From an uncultured Acidimicrobiaceae bacterium (lineage in GTDB: Bacteria; Actinomycetota; Acidimicrobiia; Acidimicrobiales; SZUA-35): DNA of 64,000 bases. Under the pieces are notes generated by a model, which saw only the letters and a program-made list of their open reading frames with translations, was not told where the DNA came from and did no database searches. A program made the translations under genes and the position numbers. The stretch is from the NCBI GenBank assembly GCA_947259095.1, contig CAMYLA010000008.1, positions 1 through 64,000 on the forward strand. Direction: 5' to 3'. Positions within the stretch are counted from its first letter, which is position 1. Each line of letters begins with the position of its first letter. This document shows, piece by piece, positions 53,177 to 61,675 of the stretch.

Positions 53177-54142
53177 GTGAGCGGATCACTCTCGGAAGGG
53201 CCGAGCCTCAACCCGGCCCAGCAACAGGTACTCGACGAACTGGGCACGTTGGACCGGCCGAGCTTCCGGGCCGACCTCCGGGCCGATCTCCGCCACGACC
53301 TCGAAGAGGCGCTCCGACCCATCGTGGCCGAGGCCGACGAGGCGAATCGGCCCCTCTTCGTGTCGAAGCGCCAGCTCGGCATGCTGCACGGCTGCGAGGC
53401 CCGGTACGTGGCCGACAAGGAGGAGGAGTTCGAATGGTCCGTCGCCTCGGCCCGGGGCTCGGTGGCCCACAAGGCGATCGAGCTGTCGGTGGCCTATCGA
53501 GGCAACCCGACCCCACTCGACCTGGTGGAGGGGGCGATGGCCAGGATCGAGGCCGACGAGAAGGGGCTGAGCTCATTCATCCAGAGCCTCGACGAGGTGG
53601 AGCGGGCCGAGCTGTCCGGCCGGGCCAATGATTTTGTCACCACCTTCACCGAGACCTTCCCCCCGCTGAGCCGCAAGTGGGTCCCGGTTGCCGAATCATC
53701 GGTCCGGGCCCTGCTGTGCGGAGACGATCTCACCCTGATGGGCCGGGTCGATCTCAGCCTCGGCAGGACCAGGGGCCAGGAGGCGGGAAAGGTGCTGATC
53801 GATCTGAAGACCGGCCAGCCGTCCCATGCCCACCTCGAAGACCTCCGGTTCTACGCTCTCCTGGAGACGTTGAAGGTCGGCGTTCCGCCCCGGCTCCTCG
53901 TCAACTACTACCTCGACGCCGGCAGCCCCCGAAACGAGATCGTCACCGAGGACATGCTGTGGTCTGCGGCCCGGCGTGTGGTCGACGCAGTAACGAAGCT
54001 GGTTGCACTCGACCCGCCGGAACCGAGGGACCCGGTGCGAACACCGGGTCAGAACTGTCGGTGGTGCCCCATCAGCGATTCCTGCCGGCCCGGTCTGCAG
54101 TTCCTCGAGGGGTCGGATCAGGACGATTGGCGGCCGGCTTGA
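53177..54142 (+). CDS. PD-(D/E)XK (RecB/Cas4-like) nuclease with Cys cluster
   Basis: The 321-residue protein has the nuclease core of RecB-like enzymes: GSVAHKAIE (the GxxxH motif), LMGRVDLSLG with the metal Asp, KVLIDLKTGQ with the D-x-K, and the QxxxY-like FYALL. One Cys near residue 73 (MLHGCEAR) and three at the end (NCRWCPISDSC) fit the four ligands of a 4Fe-4S cluster, as in AddB and Cas4. No helicase or CRISPR genes are nearby. The start is GTG. The end overlaps the convergent membrane protein gene by 71 bp. Confidence 0.85.
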   Translation: MSGSLSEGPSLNPAQQQVLDELGTLDRPSFRADLRADLRHDLEEALRPIVAEADEANRPLFVSKRQLGMLHGCEARYVADKEEEFEWSVASARGSVAHKAIELSVAYRGNPTPLDLVEGAMARIEADEKGLSSFIQSLDEVERAELSGRANDFVTTFTETFPPLSRKWVPVAESSVRALLCGDDLTLMGRVDLSLGRTRGQEAGKVLIDLKTGQPSHAHLEDLRFYALLETLKVGVPPRLLVNYYLDAGSPRNEIVTEDMLWSAARRVVDAVTKLVALDPPEPRDPVRTPGQNCRWCPISDSCRPGLQFLEGSDQDDWRPA

Positions 54143-55241
54143 TGCTCCCGGTGGAGGCCTGGGAACCGGTTCCCTCGGCCACCGACGGCCGCTGGCCCCT
54201 TCCATGGCCAACGAAGGCCAGGTAGGCGCCCAACCCGCTCACCACCGGGAACCACATCGAAACAAGTCGATAGGCCACGGTGGCCAAGGTCGCGTCCTGA
54301 GCGCTGACGCCCGAGATGACGAGCATCGAGTACAACCCGACCTCGACGAAGCCGAACCCGCCGGGGGTGATGGGGATCATGGCCAGAACCTGTGCACCGG
54401 CATAGGCCAGCAGCACCAGGCTCAATCGAGGGTCGGCACCGACGCTGTAGAGGGCGGCGATCAACGTCAGGTAGTCGAAGGCCCACTTGCCGGCCGAGGC
54501 GGCGATGGCCGCGGGCCACCGGGCGCCCAGCACGTCGATCAGACGATCCCGTTCGGACAGCAGCAGCCCCTTGCGGACGCCCCAGCTCCGTTTGAAGGGT
54601 CGACCGATCAGCCCGAAGAAACGATCGAGTGCACGCTCCATCAGCAGCAGCGGCCGATCCAAGGCGATGCCGGACGCCCCGACGGCGAGCAGTACAAAGA
54701 ACATCACCCCACCGGAGATGGCGGCCGGAAGCAGGCTCTCGGGAATCGGCGCCCCGAGCAAGGCCATCAGCCCGGCCACCGCGGGGATGGCCACCAATGC
54801 CGCGGTGGTGAGGATGGAGGTTGCGGCCAGTGCGCCCCCGGCCTCGGCAGGCTGCACCCCGGAGACGGCGAGCATGCGGTAGTACACGGCCCCGCCGGTG
54901 GCGGCACCGCCGGGGATCACCCGGCTGACCGAATTGGAAACGAGTTGGCTGGTTGCGGCGACGAACCAACTCACCTTTGGCAACACGATCCTGGTCAGCC
55001 ACCACAAGCAGGCGAAGCTGGCGATCTCGGTTGCCACCATCACCAGGAACCAGGCCGGCCTGATGGTCCGGAGCCGCTCACCGGATTGCAGGACCTCCCG
55101 CAGCTGATCCTGCATGAAGTAGATGGCCACCGCCCCGAGACTGAGGAACACGCCGGACCACAGGACCCGCTTGATGTGGGCCGATCCGCTGGGATGGGTT
55201 CGGATCTCCTCCAGGGCCGCGGTGGTCCGGAGCTCCTTCAT
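54072..55241 (-). CDS. LPG-synthase-TM / YbhN-like membrane protein
   Basis: The 389-residue protein has about eight or nine helices and the UPF0104/LPG_synthase_TM motifs: SQLVSNSVSRVIPGGAATGGAVYYRML and AMIPITPGGFGFVEVGL. Members lack the lysyl-transfer domain and may flip lipids or polyprenyl-linked sugars. The start at 55241 overlaps the Maf stop (ATGA). The tail after about residue 350 is polar and overlaps the nuclease gene on the other strand. Confidence 0.85.
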   Translation of the reverse strand: MKELRTTAALEEIRTHPSGSAHIKRVLWSGVFLSLGAVAIYFMQDQLREVLQSGERLRTIRPAWFLVMVATEIASFACLWWLTRIVLPKVSWFVAATSQLVSNSVSRVIPGGAATGGAVYYRMLAVSGVQPAEAGGALAATSILTTAALVAIPAVAGLMALLGAPIPESLLPAAISGGVMFFVLLAVGASGIALDRPLLLMERALDRFFGLIGRPFKRSWGVRKGLLLSERDRLIDVLGARWPAAIAASAGKWAFDYLTLIAALYSVGADPRLSLVLLAYAGAQVLAMIPITPGGFGFVEVGLYSMLVISGVSAQDATLATVAYRLVSMWFPVVSGLGAYLAFVGHGRGQRPSVAEGTGSQASTGSIKPAANRPDPTPRGTADRAGRNR

Positions 55242-55906
55242 TTCACCGCCAGCTCCCGGAGCGGCCACCCGAACCAACGGGTCAGGCTGTCGAGCGCCGG
55301 CAACGACAGGCCGACGACGTTCTGGTGTGAGCCGTCGATGCGATCGACCAGCAACGAGCCGACGCCCTGGATGGCGTAGGCCCCCGCCTTGCCACGGTGT
55401 TCACCGGAGGCGAGATACCAGTCGATATCGGCCTCGTCCAACGGCCGGATCCAGACGTCGGTTCGCTCGACGGTCGTCATGGTGTCATGGCCGCCGGCCC
55501 GTTGGCCGATCACCGCCAAACCGGTCAACACCTGATGACTGCGACCGGAAAGCGCCGACAGCATCCGCTGGGCGTCGGCATCGTCGATGGGCTTGCCGAA
55601 CACCGCGCCGTCCAGGTCGATCACCGTGTCGGCCCCGACCACCAGCACCGGTGCCGTTTCCCCGGCAGGTCCGGCCCCGTCGAGCGTGGGGTTGGGTCGC
55701 GGCTGGAACTCGTCCCACACCCGGCCGGCCTTGGCCATGGCCAGGCGCTCGACCAGCTCGCCAGGCTTCTCCCCCACCAGCGGAGCTTCGTCGACGTCTG
55801 CGGGCGCGACCACCGGCTCGATCCCGATGGTCTCCAAGAGGCCCAGCCTTCGTGGCGAAGCCGAGGCCAGGACCATACGTGGCGAACCGTGGTCAACCCT
55901 GGACAT
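55238..55906 (-). CDS. maf: Maf-family nucleotide pyrophosphatase
   Basis: The 222-residue protein has the Maf motifs: LASASPRRLGLLETIG at the N-terminus, VVGADTVIDLDGAVFGKP with the catalytic Asp, and the late KAGAYAIQGVGSLLVDRIDGSHQNVVGL. Maf proteins hydrolyse non-canonical or excess dTTP/UTP to the monophosphates and can affect septation. I chose the ATG at 55906; upstream in-frame sequence is antisense noise. It is the first gene of a pair with the membrane protein. Confidence 0.93.
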   Translation of the reverse strand: MSRVDHGSPRMVLASASPRRLGLLETIGIEPVVAPADVDEAPLVGEKPGELVERLAMAKAGRVWDEFQPRPNPTLDGAGPAGETAPVLVVGADTVIDLDGAVFGKPIDDADAQRMLSALSGRSHQVLTGLAVIGQRAGGHDTMTTVERTDVWIRPLDEADIDWYLASGEHRGKAGAYAIQGVGSLLVDRIDGSHQNVVGLSLPALDSLTRWFGWPLRELAVK

Positions 55907-56004
55907 CAACACCCATGGTAGACCGTCCGGCGTCACGACACAGGGCTGCGCTCGCTCGGCCGGCCGTTTGGTTGCCGGAACCGCTCGCTGGCACACTGTG
56001 CGTC

Positions 56005-56763
56005 ATGGACCTCATCAACGTCGACGTTACCGACGGTGTCGGAACGATCACCCTGAACGATCCCGATCGTCGCAACGCGGTCACCTTGGACATGTGCGAG
56101 GAGCTCGATCAGGCGATCGGGCAGCTGGAAGCCGACATGTCGGTCAACGCCATGGTGATCACCGGTGCTCCCCCTGCGTTCTGTGCCGGCGCCGACCTCA
56201 GCCATCTCGGCGGCTCCGAGGAGGAGGGCCTGCTCGCCATCTACGAAGGCTTTCTCCGGGTCGGGCGGTCGCCGCTCCCGTCGATCGCCGCCGTCAACGG
56301 CGCCGCAGTGGGCGCAGGCATGAACCTGGCGCTGATCTGCGACGTCCGCCTTGCCGGCCGATCGGCCCGCTTCGACGATCGGTTCCTGAACCTCGGCATC
56401 CACCCCGGCGGCGGTCACACCTGGATGTTCCAGAACATCTGCGGCCCCCAAGCCACGATGGCGGCGGTCGTCTTCTCCCAGGTGATGGACGGCGAAGAGG
56501 CGGCCAGGGTCGGTCTGGTCCATCAGGTCTACGACGATGACAAACTGCTCCAGGCGGCCCAGGACATGGCGGCGAAGGCATCGACGGTTCCCCGGGAGCT
56601 GGTGCTCAAGACGAAACGCACGATCCAGGACATCAAGTACGCCACCAGCCAGACCGCAGCGGTGAACCACGAGCTCGGCCCCCAGGCCTGGTCCACCCGC
56701 CAGCCCGATTTCCAGGCCCTGCTGGCCAAGTTGAAGTCCAAGATCTCGTCGTCGTCCAACTGA
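56005..56763 (+). CDS. Enoyl-CoA hydratase/isomerase (crotonase) family protein
   Basis: The 252-residue protein has the crotonase fold: FCAGADLSHLGG and AAVNGAAVGAGMNLAL build the oxyanion hole. The two catalytic Glu residues of classical enoyl-CoA hydratase (Glu144 and Glu164) do not appear at their places: the first region reads DDRFLNLGIHPGGGH and the second ATMAAVVFSQVMDG. It may therefore catalyse another crotonase reaction. The ATG at 56005 gives the normal N-terminus; the much longer frame upstream is antisense to Maf. Confidence 0.88.
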   Translation: MDLINVDVTDGVGTITLNDPDRRNAVTLDMCEELDQAIGQLEADMSVNAMVITGAPPAFCAGADLSHLGGSEEEGLLAIYEGFLRVGRSPLPSIAAVNGAAVGAGMNLALICDVRLAGRSARFDDRFLNLGIHPGGGHTWMFQNICGPQATMAAVVFSQVMDGEEAARVGLVHQVYDDDKLLQAAQDMAAKASTVPRELVLKTKRTIQDIKYATSQTAAVNHELGPQAWSTRQPDFQALLAKLKSKISSSSN

Positions 56764-56790
56764 CCGGCCGGCCCGGCCGGGATCAGCGGC

Positions 56791-57381
56791 CTACAACCAC
56801 TGGCCGGTGAGCTCCCCGGCCCGGACGAGCCATTCCTCGACCGTCATCGCATAGCGGACGTGGTCCTCCCAGGCCCCGTTGATCTCGAGGTACCGCTCGG
56901 CAACACCCTCGTTTCGAAGGTTGAGCTTCTCGACCACCCTCCGGGAGGCGACGTTGCGAGGCACGATCGAGATCTGGATCCGATGGAGCTTCAATTGCTC
57001 GAAGGCGAACCGGGCCACAATCACCACACCCTCCGGGGTGTACCCGTTGCCCGCCATCTCCTCGTCTATCCAATAGCCGACGTAGGCGTTCTGGAACGGG
57101 CCCCTCTGGACCGAATTCAAGTTGATCTCGCCGCAGAACACCCCGCCCACGAACATGCCGAAACCGAACCCGGTGCCGAGTTGCCACTCACGCTCCCTGG
57201 CATGGCAGCGTAGGGAGAAGGCGCTTCGGTCCTCGATGACGTCGGGAGCCCCGATCGGCCGGCTGGGTTCCCACTGCGTCAACCAATCGGCGTTTCGCCG
57301 CCGAACCTCCTGCCATTTGAAGAAGTCTTCCGGCCGGAGCGGTCGGAGCAGGATCCGACGACCCAACAGACTGTCAGCCAC
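56791..57381 (-). CDS. GNAT acetyltransferase, RimJ/RimL type
   Basis: The 196-residue protein opens with LLGRRILLRPLRPEDFFKWQEVRRRN, has the GNAT core YVGYWIDEEMAGNGYTPEGVVIVARFAFEQLKLHRIQISIVPRNVASRRVVEKL and the acetyl-CoA pyrophosphate loop at MAGNGYT. RimJ/RimL-type enzymes acetylate protein N-termini or small amines. It is 10 bp downstream of the Ppx gene on the chromosome and follows it on the same strand. Confidence 0.9.
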   Translation of the reverse strand: MADSLLGRRILLRPLRPEDFFKWQEVRRRNADWLTQWEPSRPIGAPDVIEDRSAFSLRCHAREREWQLGTGFGFGMFVGGVFCGEINLNSVQRGPFQNAYVGYWIDEEMAGNGYTPEGVVIVARFAFEQLKLHRIQISIVPRNVASRRVVEKLNLRNEGVAERYLEINGAWEDHVRYAMTVEEWLVRAGELTGQWL

Positions 57382-57391
57382 GCAGCCGAGC

Positions 57392-58342
57392 CTAGTGGTT
57401 CATTGCCAACTCGGCGGCAAGACCATACATCAGCCCCCGCCGGGAAACGAGGATCTCTTCGGCTGGGAACCGGCGCATGAATTCGACGAGCACACACATC
57501 GCCCCGATGATGTCCTCGACGTCGCCGGGCCGCAACCCGGGGTTGAAGGCCCGGTCGGCGACCGACTCGATTGCCAGCGCCCGGAACACCTCCTCGAGCG
57601 CGGTCTTGGCCATGCGGTAGCCGTCGACGCTCTCCTCCTCCGGATTGACCAAGCCGATCTCCACCTCGGCGATCTGGCTGACCGCACCCACCCCGATGAC
57701 CGTCCCGGACTCGATGGCGGACGAGATCTCCGGCAGTTCCCGCTTGAGGTCATCGAGGTACAGCTCGACGACGGTCAGAGCCGAGGACAACTCCTCCGGT
57801 CGGAGCGGATCGGACAGCAGGTACTGGCCGGTGAGGCCTCGCCCGCCGATCGGGAGCGAGAGGGTTCGGGGTTTGTCGCCGATCTCGCCGACCGCGAACT
57901 CGGTGGAGCCGGAGCCGAGATCCAACACCACGATCTGGCCGGTCAGGTCACGACCGGCAACGGCACCACGAAACGCCAATTCAGCTTCGCGATGGCCGGA
58001 CAACACATCGAGCCCGACCCCCAGCTTGTCCTCGACCAGGCGGTCCAGGCGGTGGAGATCGGAGACCGTCCTGGCCCATGCGGTGCCGACGGCCGCCAGC
58101 CGGACCGGCCGGACCTCGGCCAGCGAGCCGGCGAACGAGTCCAGGGCATCGGCCGCAGCATCGATGGCCTGATCGGACAACGCCGTGCCCGAGCCGTCGC
58201 CGTCGATCAGCTTGGTCTTCAGGGACCGAGCGACCAACGCCGGAGCCTGCCCGGCCAGCCCCAACTCATCGATCACCAGGAGCTTGGCCGCCCCCGATCC
58301 CAGGTCGACCACCGCCACCGGGCCGCCGGTGGATCCGCTCAT
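57392..58342 (-). CDS. Ppx/GppA exopolyphosphatase
   Basis: The 316-residue protein has the actin-like ATPase fold of the Ppx/GppA family: AVVDLGSGAAKLLV is phosphate loop one, SGHREAELAF the catalytic Glu region, and VVLDLGSGSTEFAV phosphate loop two. It releases phosphate from polyphosphate or acts on pppGpp. It is the short form without the C-terminal HD domain, as common in actinobacteria. The start overlaps the DUF501 stop (ATGA). Confidence 0.92.
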   Translation of the reverse strand: MSGSTGGPVAVVDLGSGAAKLLVIDELGLAGQAPALVARSLKTKLIDGDGSGTALSDQAIDAAADALDSFAGSLAEVRPVRLAAVGTAWARTVSDLHRLDRLVEDKLGVGLDVLSGHREAELAFRGAVAGRDLTGQIVVLDLGSGSTEFAVGEIGDKPRTLSLPIGGRGLTGQYLLSDPLRPEELSSALTVVELYLDDLKRELPEISSAIESGTVIGVGAVSQIAEVEIGLVNPEEESVDGYRMAKTALEEVFRALAIESVADRAFNPGLRPGDVEDIIGAMCVLVEFMRRFPAEEILVSRRGLMYGLAAELAMNH

Positions 58343-58932
58343 GGCCGGCGACGCTGAGCCGGCTCGTTCGGGTCGAAGTGGCGATTCCTGTCCCGGAGCC
58401 GCTCATCGACCCAACGGCCAACCGGATCGTCACCGCCGGCCAGGAAGTAGGCGTAGTGGGCGTGGAGGCACTTGACCCCGACCCTCGTGCCACCGACCCC
58501 TCCGGAGGGGGCGGGCCCGCGGTGGTCGGCGGGAAGTCGGCTGGTGCGCTCGGCGGCGTAGCGGGCGTGGGCGGCAGCGAGCTCGACCGGGTTCACCTCG
58601 GCTTCGGCCCGATCGACGGCCCCGGTGGATTCCAGCTGCCCGATGGCCCGGTTGAGGGCTCGGTCGATCAACCAGTACCGGGTCGGCATCGGTCGGCCGC
58701 CGGTGAGCAGCGGCTCGTTCCGCAGCACCACCGGTGAGCCGTCGTTGCGCCGCACCGCCACCTCGTAGTCGCCCTGCGGTTGGCGACCGAGCAGCTCGGC
58801 CACCACCACCCGATCGCAGACATGCCCGGGCCCCGGCGCCAGATCCCGCAGCGGGGGTTCGGCGCTTTCGGGAGCTGGGCGATCGGAGCCGGCAACGGCT
58901 GCGCCGCCGCCGTCCCGACCCGCCTCGCTCAA
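58339..58932 (-). CDS. DUF501 protein
   Basis: The 197-residue protein matches DUF501: RDYEVAVRRNDGSPVVLRNEPLLTGGRPMPTRYWLIDRALNRAIGQLESTGAV and GVKCLHAHYAYFLAGGDDPVGRWV with conserved Cys and His residues. DUF501 genes usually lie next to ppx in actinobacteria, as here, but the role is unknown. I chose the TTG at 58932, which overlaps the CoxG stop (TTGA), giving a translationally coupled chain. A long open frame runs upstream but is a shadow of CoxG. Confidence 0.85.
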   Translation of the reverse strand: MSEAGRDGGGAAVAGSDRPAPESAEPPLRDLAPGPGHVCDRVVVAELLGRQPQGDYEVAVRRNDGSPVVLRNEPLLTGGRPMPTRYWLIDRALNRAIGQLESTGAVDRAEAEVNPVELAAAHARYAAERTSRLPADHRGPAPSGGVGGTRVGVKCLHAHYAYFLAGGDDPVGRWVDERLRDRNRHFDPNEPAQRRRP

Positions 58933-59666
58933 CGAATGATCCAGTAAATGATGGCGGCGAGGAGCGCCAGCGCACCGATCGTGGGGACAACCCGCTTGGC
59001 CACCGAACCGCCGGACACCGCCAGCAGATTGACAGCCTCGGCCTCCGGACCGTCGATCTTGCGGATCCCGGAGGGGGTTGCGGCGGCCGGCACGGGCGCG
59101 CTCGGGTCGGAAGTGTCGGTGGCGCCGGTCTCGGCGACGGAGGGAGAGACCGGCCGTGGAACATCGGCAACCGACTGGTCGGCCGCGGCCGGGGCCTTGG
59201 TGGTCAGACCGGGGATGTCCTCGGTGTTCTCCAACTTCTCCCGGAGGTTCTCGGTGAACTGGCCGAGGATCTTCTTGGAGACGTCTTCGATGGCTCCCCG
59301 CCCGAAGCTGGCGATCTTGCCGCTGAGGCCGAGATCGGTATGGATCTTGACGCTGGTCTGGTCTTCGCCGACCGACCGCATCTCGGCGGTGACCATGGCA
59401 TTGGCGTTGCCCTGCCGAGGGTCCCGCCCTTCGGCCTTGAGTCTGGCCACCTTGTTCACCGCATCCTGCTCGGTGAACGACGCCTTCCCCTTGTAGTTGG
59501 CGGTGATCGGACCAACCTTTATCTTCACCAGACCCCGGTACTCGTCGCCCTCGATCTCGGTCAGCTGCGCCCCTGGCATGCAGGGAGCGATGAACTCGAG
59601 ATCGTTGAGGATGTTCCAGGTCTCCTCGACATCTCGGTCGATGATGAACTCGTTTGTCAGCTCCAT
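58929..59666 (-). CDS. coxG: CoxG-like SRPBCC protein with membrane anchor
   Basis: The 245-residue protein has the CoxG domain at 1-150 (MELTNEFIIDRDVEETWNILNDLEFIAPCMPGAQL, YKGKASFTEQDAVNKVARL), then a Pro/Ala-rich linker and a C-terminal helix (VVPTIGALALLAAIIYWII). CoxG recruits CO dehydrogenase to the membrane or binds a quinone. The overlap with the MobA-like stop (10 bp) and the following CoxI-type genes support the role. Confidence 0.9.
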   Translation of the reverse strand: MELTNEFIIDRDVEETWNILNDLEFIAPCMPGAQLTEIEGDEYRGLVKIKVGPITANYKGKASFTEQDAVNKVARLKAEGRDPRQGNANAMVTAEMRSVGEDQTSVKIHTDLGLSGKIASFGRGAIEDVSKKILGQFTENLREKLENTEDIPGLTTKAPAAADQSVADVPRPVSPSVAETGATDTSDPSAPVPAAATPSGIRKIDGPEAEAVNLLAVSGGSVAKRVVPTIGALALLAAIIYWIIR

Positions 59667-60244
59667 TGCTGGAGGTCCTCCAGGGTGTCAATGTCAACGG
59701 GATTACCACTGCACGGTAGCTCGTAAACCAGCTCGGGCCGCAGTCTGAACAACGATCGTGCGCCTTCATCACCGCTACGGGGCAGATCGGGCCAAACCGT
59801 TCGTTCCAGCTTGACCGGCGGCCGGCGAACTCCCCCGAACGTGGCGGTCACGATCTCACCGGCCGAGGCTCCGACCGAGCGCCAGGCCGCCGCCGGAACC
59901 AGCGGCTGATCGGCCAGACCGACCACGATGGCCCGGTGGCCGTCGGCCGCGGCCGCCTCGATCGCAACGGCCAACGACGTCGCCTGGCCCTCGTTCCAGT
60001 GGGGGTTGTGGAGGACCGTGGCCCGCTCCCCCAGCGTCTCGGCGACGAGGTCATCGACGTCGACCGCCCCGGTGATCACGTAGAGCTGGTTGAATCCGGC
60101 CTCTTCGGCCGCCAACAACGACCAGACGATCAACGGCCGACCTCGGAACGGGGCGGTCAGCTTGTGAGCGGAGATCTCGGACCCCCCGTCCTCGAGGTAC
60201 CGGCTCCCCGCACCGGCCGCCAGCACCACCCCCGCCACTGTCAC
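59657..60244 (-). CDS. MobA-like nucleotidyltransferase (MocA type)
   Basis: The 195-residue protein has the nucleotidyltransferase start VAGVVLAAGAGSRY, lysine in HKLTAPFRGRPLIVWSL and the metal Asp in VVGLADQPLVP. It resembles MocA, which makes molybdenum-cytosine dinucleotide, the cofactor of CO-dehydrogenase-type enzymes. The start is GTG at 60244 (or 60238). Two copies of a hairpin lie just upstream. It is located within the cox cluster, which fits cofactor supply. Confidence 0.88.
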   Translation of the reverse strand: MTVAGVVLAAGAGSRYLEDGGSEISAHKLTAPFRGRPLIVWSLLAAEEAGFNQLYVITGAVDVDDLVAETLGERATVLHNPHWNEGQATSLAVAIEAAAADGHRAIVVGLADQPLVPAAAWRSVGASAGEIVTATFGGVRRPPVKLERTVWPDLPRSGDEGARSLFRLRPELVYELPCSGNPVDIDTLEDLQQWS

Positions 60245-60245
60245 C

Positions 60246-60265
60246 GGCAGCCCTTCGGGCTGCGA
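60246..60265. repeat. REP-like hairpin, copy 1
   Basis: The 20-bp sequence GGCAGCCCTTCGGGCTGCGA folds into a hairpin (GCAGCCC/GGGCTGC with loop TTC). An identical copy occurs 69 bp to the right. It ends right at the start codon of the MobA-like gene, so it could affect translation. Confidence 0.8.
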
Positions 60266-60314
60266 CGAGTTTCGCCAACGGCAAAACATCGCACGGGCCA
60301 AACCGAAGACCCAC

Positions 60315-60334
60315 GGCAGCCCTTCGGGCTGCGA
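60315..60334. repeat. REP-like hairpin, copy 2
   Basis: This is the second exact copy of the 20-bp hairpin element, located in the 127-bp spacer between the XdhC-like and MobA-like genes. In the reverse orientation it follows the XdhC stop by 38 bp and may serve as a transcript-end stabiliser or partial terminator. Confidence 0.8.
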
Positions 60335-60371
60335 AGGGTCGGGACGGGGACGACAGCCGGGGTCTGGTGGC

Positions 60372-61169
60372 TCAAGCGTGTATGTCGCCGGCGGAGTTGC
60401 GTAGCGACGGTGCCCGACGGCCGGAGCGGAGCGAGATGATCTCGGCACAAATGGAAATCGCCGTCTCCTCCGGTGTCCGGGCACCGAGGTCGAGTCCGAT
60501 GGGGGCGAAAACGGTGTCGAGTTGGTCTTGGCCGACCCCTTCTTCGAGCAGCCGGCGGTTGCGATCCTCGGTGGTCCGCCGTGACCCCATGGCGCCCAGG
60601 TACCCGACGTCGGTTTTCAGGGCGGCGATGACCGCCGGCACATCGAACTTGGGATCGTGGGTGAGCACGCAGATGGCGTCCCGCTTGCCGAGCTCCGGAC
60701 CGACCTTCTCCAGGAGACGGTGAGGCCAATCGACCACCACCTCATCGGCATAGGGAAATCGCTGGGTGGTGGCGAACACCGGTCGGGCGTCGCAGACCGT
60801 GACCCGGTAGCCGAGCACCTTGCCCACCCGGCTCAGGGCGGCGGTGAAGTCGACCGCGCCGAAGATCAACAGCTGCGGCGGCGGGGCGAAGGACTCAACG
60901 AAGATCGCAACGTCTTCCTGGCGGGCCTCGCCGCTCGGACCGTAGTGGCGGATGCCGGTGGTCCCGGCTGACAACTCCCCGAGTGCATCGCGGATCACGA
61001 CCCGGTCGAGATCGTCGTTGCCAAGCGTTCCCATCGGTTCATGGTCTGGGCGGACCAGGATCTTGGCCCCGACCGCGTGCGGATCCGGGGCCTCGACGAT
61101 CGTGGCCAGTGCCGCAGGGGCCTCGGTCTCGATGGCGACTCGCAGGAGGTCAAAAATCGAGTTGGTCAC
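60372..61169 (-). CDS. XdhC/CoxI-type maturation protein with Rossmann domain
   Basis: The 265-residue protein has an N-terminal XdhC_CoxI part (FDLLRVAIETEAPAALATIVEA, GAKILVRPDHEPMGTLG) and a C-terminal XdhC Rossmann domain (LLIFGAVDFTAALSRVGKVLGYRVTVCDARPVF, VLTHDPKFDVPAV, GYLGAMGSRRT). It inserts or sulfurates the molybdenum cofactor of xanthine/CO-dehydrogenase-type enzymes. I chose the GTG at 61169, next to GGGGAG, though a longer frame runs to 61268. Confidence 0.9.
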   Translation of the reverse strand: MTNSIFDLLRVAIETEAPAALATIVEAPDPHAVGAKILVRPDHEPMGTLGNDDLDRVVIRDALGELSAGTTGIRHYGPSGEARQEDVAIFVESFAPPPQLLIFGAVDFTAALSRVGKVLGYRVTVCDARPVFATTQRFPYADEVVVDWPHRLLEKVGPELGKRDAICVLTHDPKFDVPAVIAALKTDVGYLGAMGSRRTTEDRNRRLLEEGVGQDQLDTVFAPIGLDLGARTPEETAISICAEIISLRSGRRAPSLRNSAGDIHA

Positions 61170-61304
61170 GATCTCCCCAATCAGAACCGACGAGAGGCAT
61201 TCCGGCCATTCGAGCAGGCGACCTCCCGGAGGAGCCCCGGCGGGTAGTTGCGAACGAAATCGGGGCACCGCACGGCTGCACCGAAATCGGGGAACCAGCG
61301 GCGG

Positions 61305-61619
61305 TCACCAGTCGAGCGGTTCGAGGTAGAGGTGGATGGTGCCACCACAGGTCAAGCCGACGGCGAACGCCTCGTCATCGGAATACCCGAAGGTGACGAT
61401 CCGTCGCGAGTTCTCCTCCAGACACTGCAGCGACTCGGTGACGACCGCCCCCTCGACGCAGCCCCCGGACACCGAACCGGCGACCTCACCGTCCTCGGTG
61501 ACGGCCATGGCCGCGCCCGGGAGACGAGGGCCCGAGCCCTCGATGTCGACGACCCGGGCCAGCGCGACACGCTTACCCTGCCGCCGCCACCGTTCAAGAT
61601 CGCCGAGAATCTCCTTCAT
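61305..61619 (-). CDS. XdhC/CoxI N-terminal-type small protein
   Basis: The 104-residue protein is a single XdhC_CoxI domain: RWRRQGKRVALARVVDIEGSGPRLPGAAMAVTEDGEVAGSVSGGCVEGAVV, with SGGCVEG holding the conserved Cys, and LTCGGTIHLYLE at the end. It works with the Rossmann-bearing neighbour as a split CoxI. The ATG at 61619 gives a typical N-terminus; the long frame upstream is antisense to the BtuF-like gene. Confidence 0.9.
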   Translation of the reverse strand: MKEILGDLERWRRQGKRVALARVVDIEGSGPRLPGAAMAVTEDGEVAGSVSGGCVEGAVVTESLQCLEENSRRIVTFGYSDDEAFAVGLTCGGTIHLYLEPLDW

Positions 61620-61675
61620 CCAAACAGTGTACCCGGCACCTCCATCACGGCCCCAGCCGGTCCGACCGACCAAGG

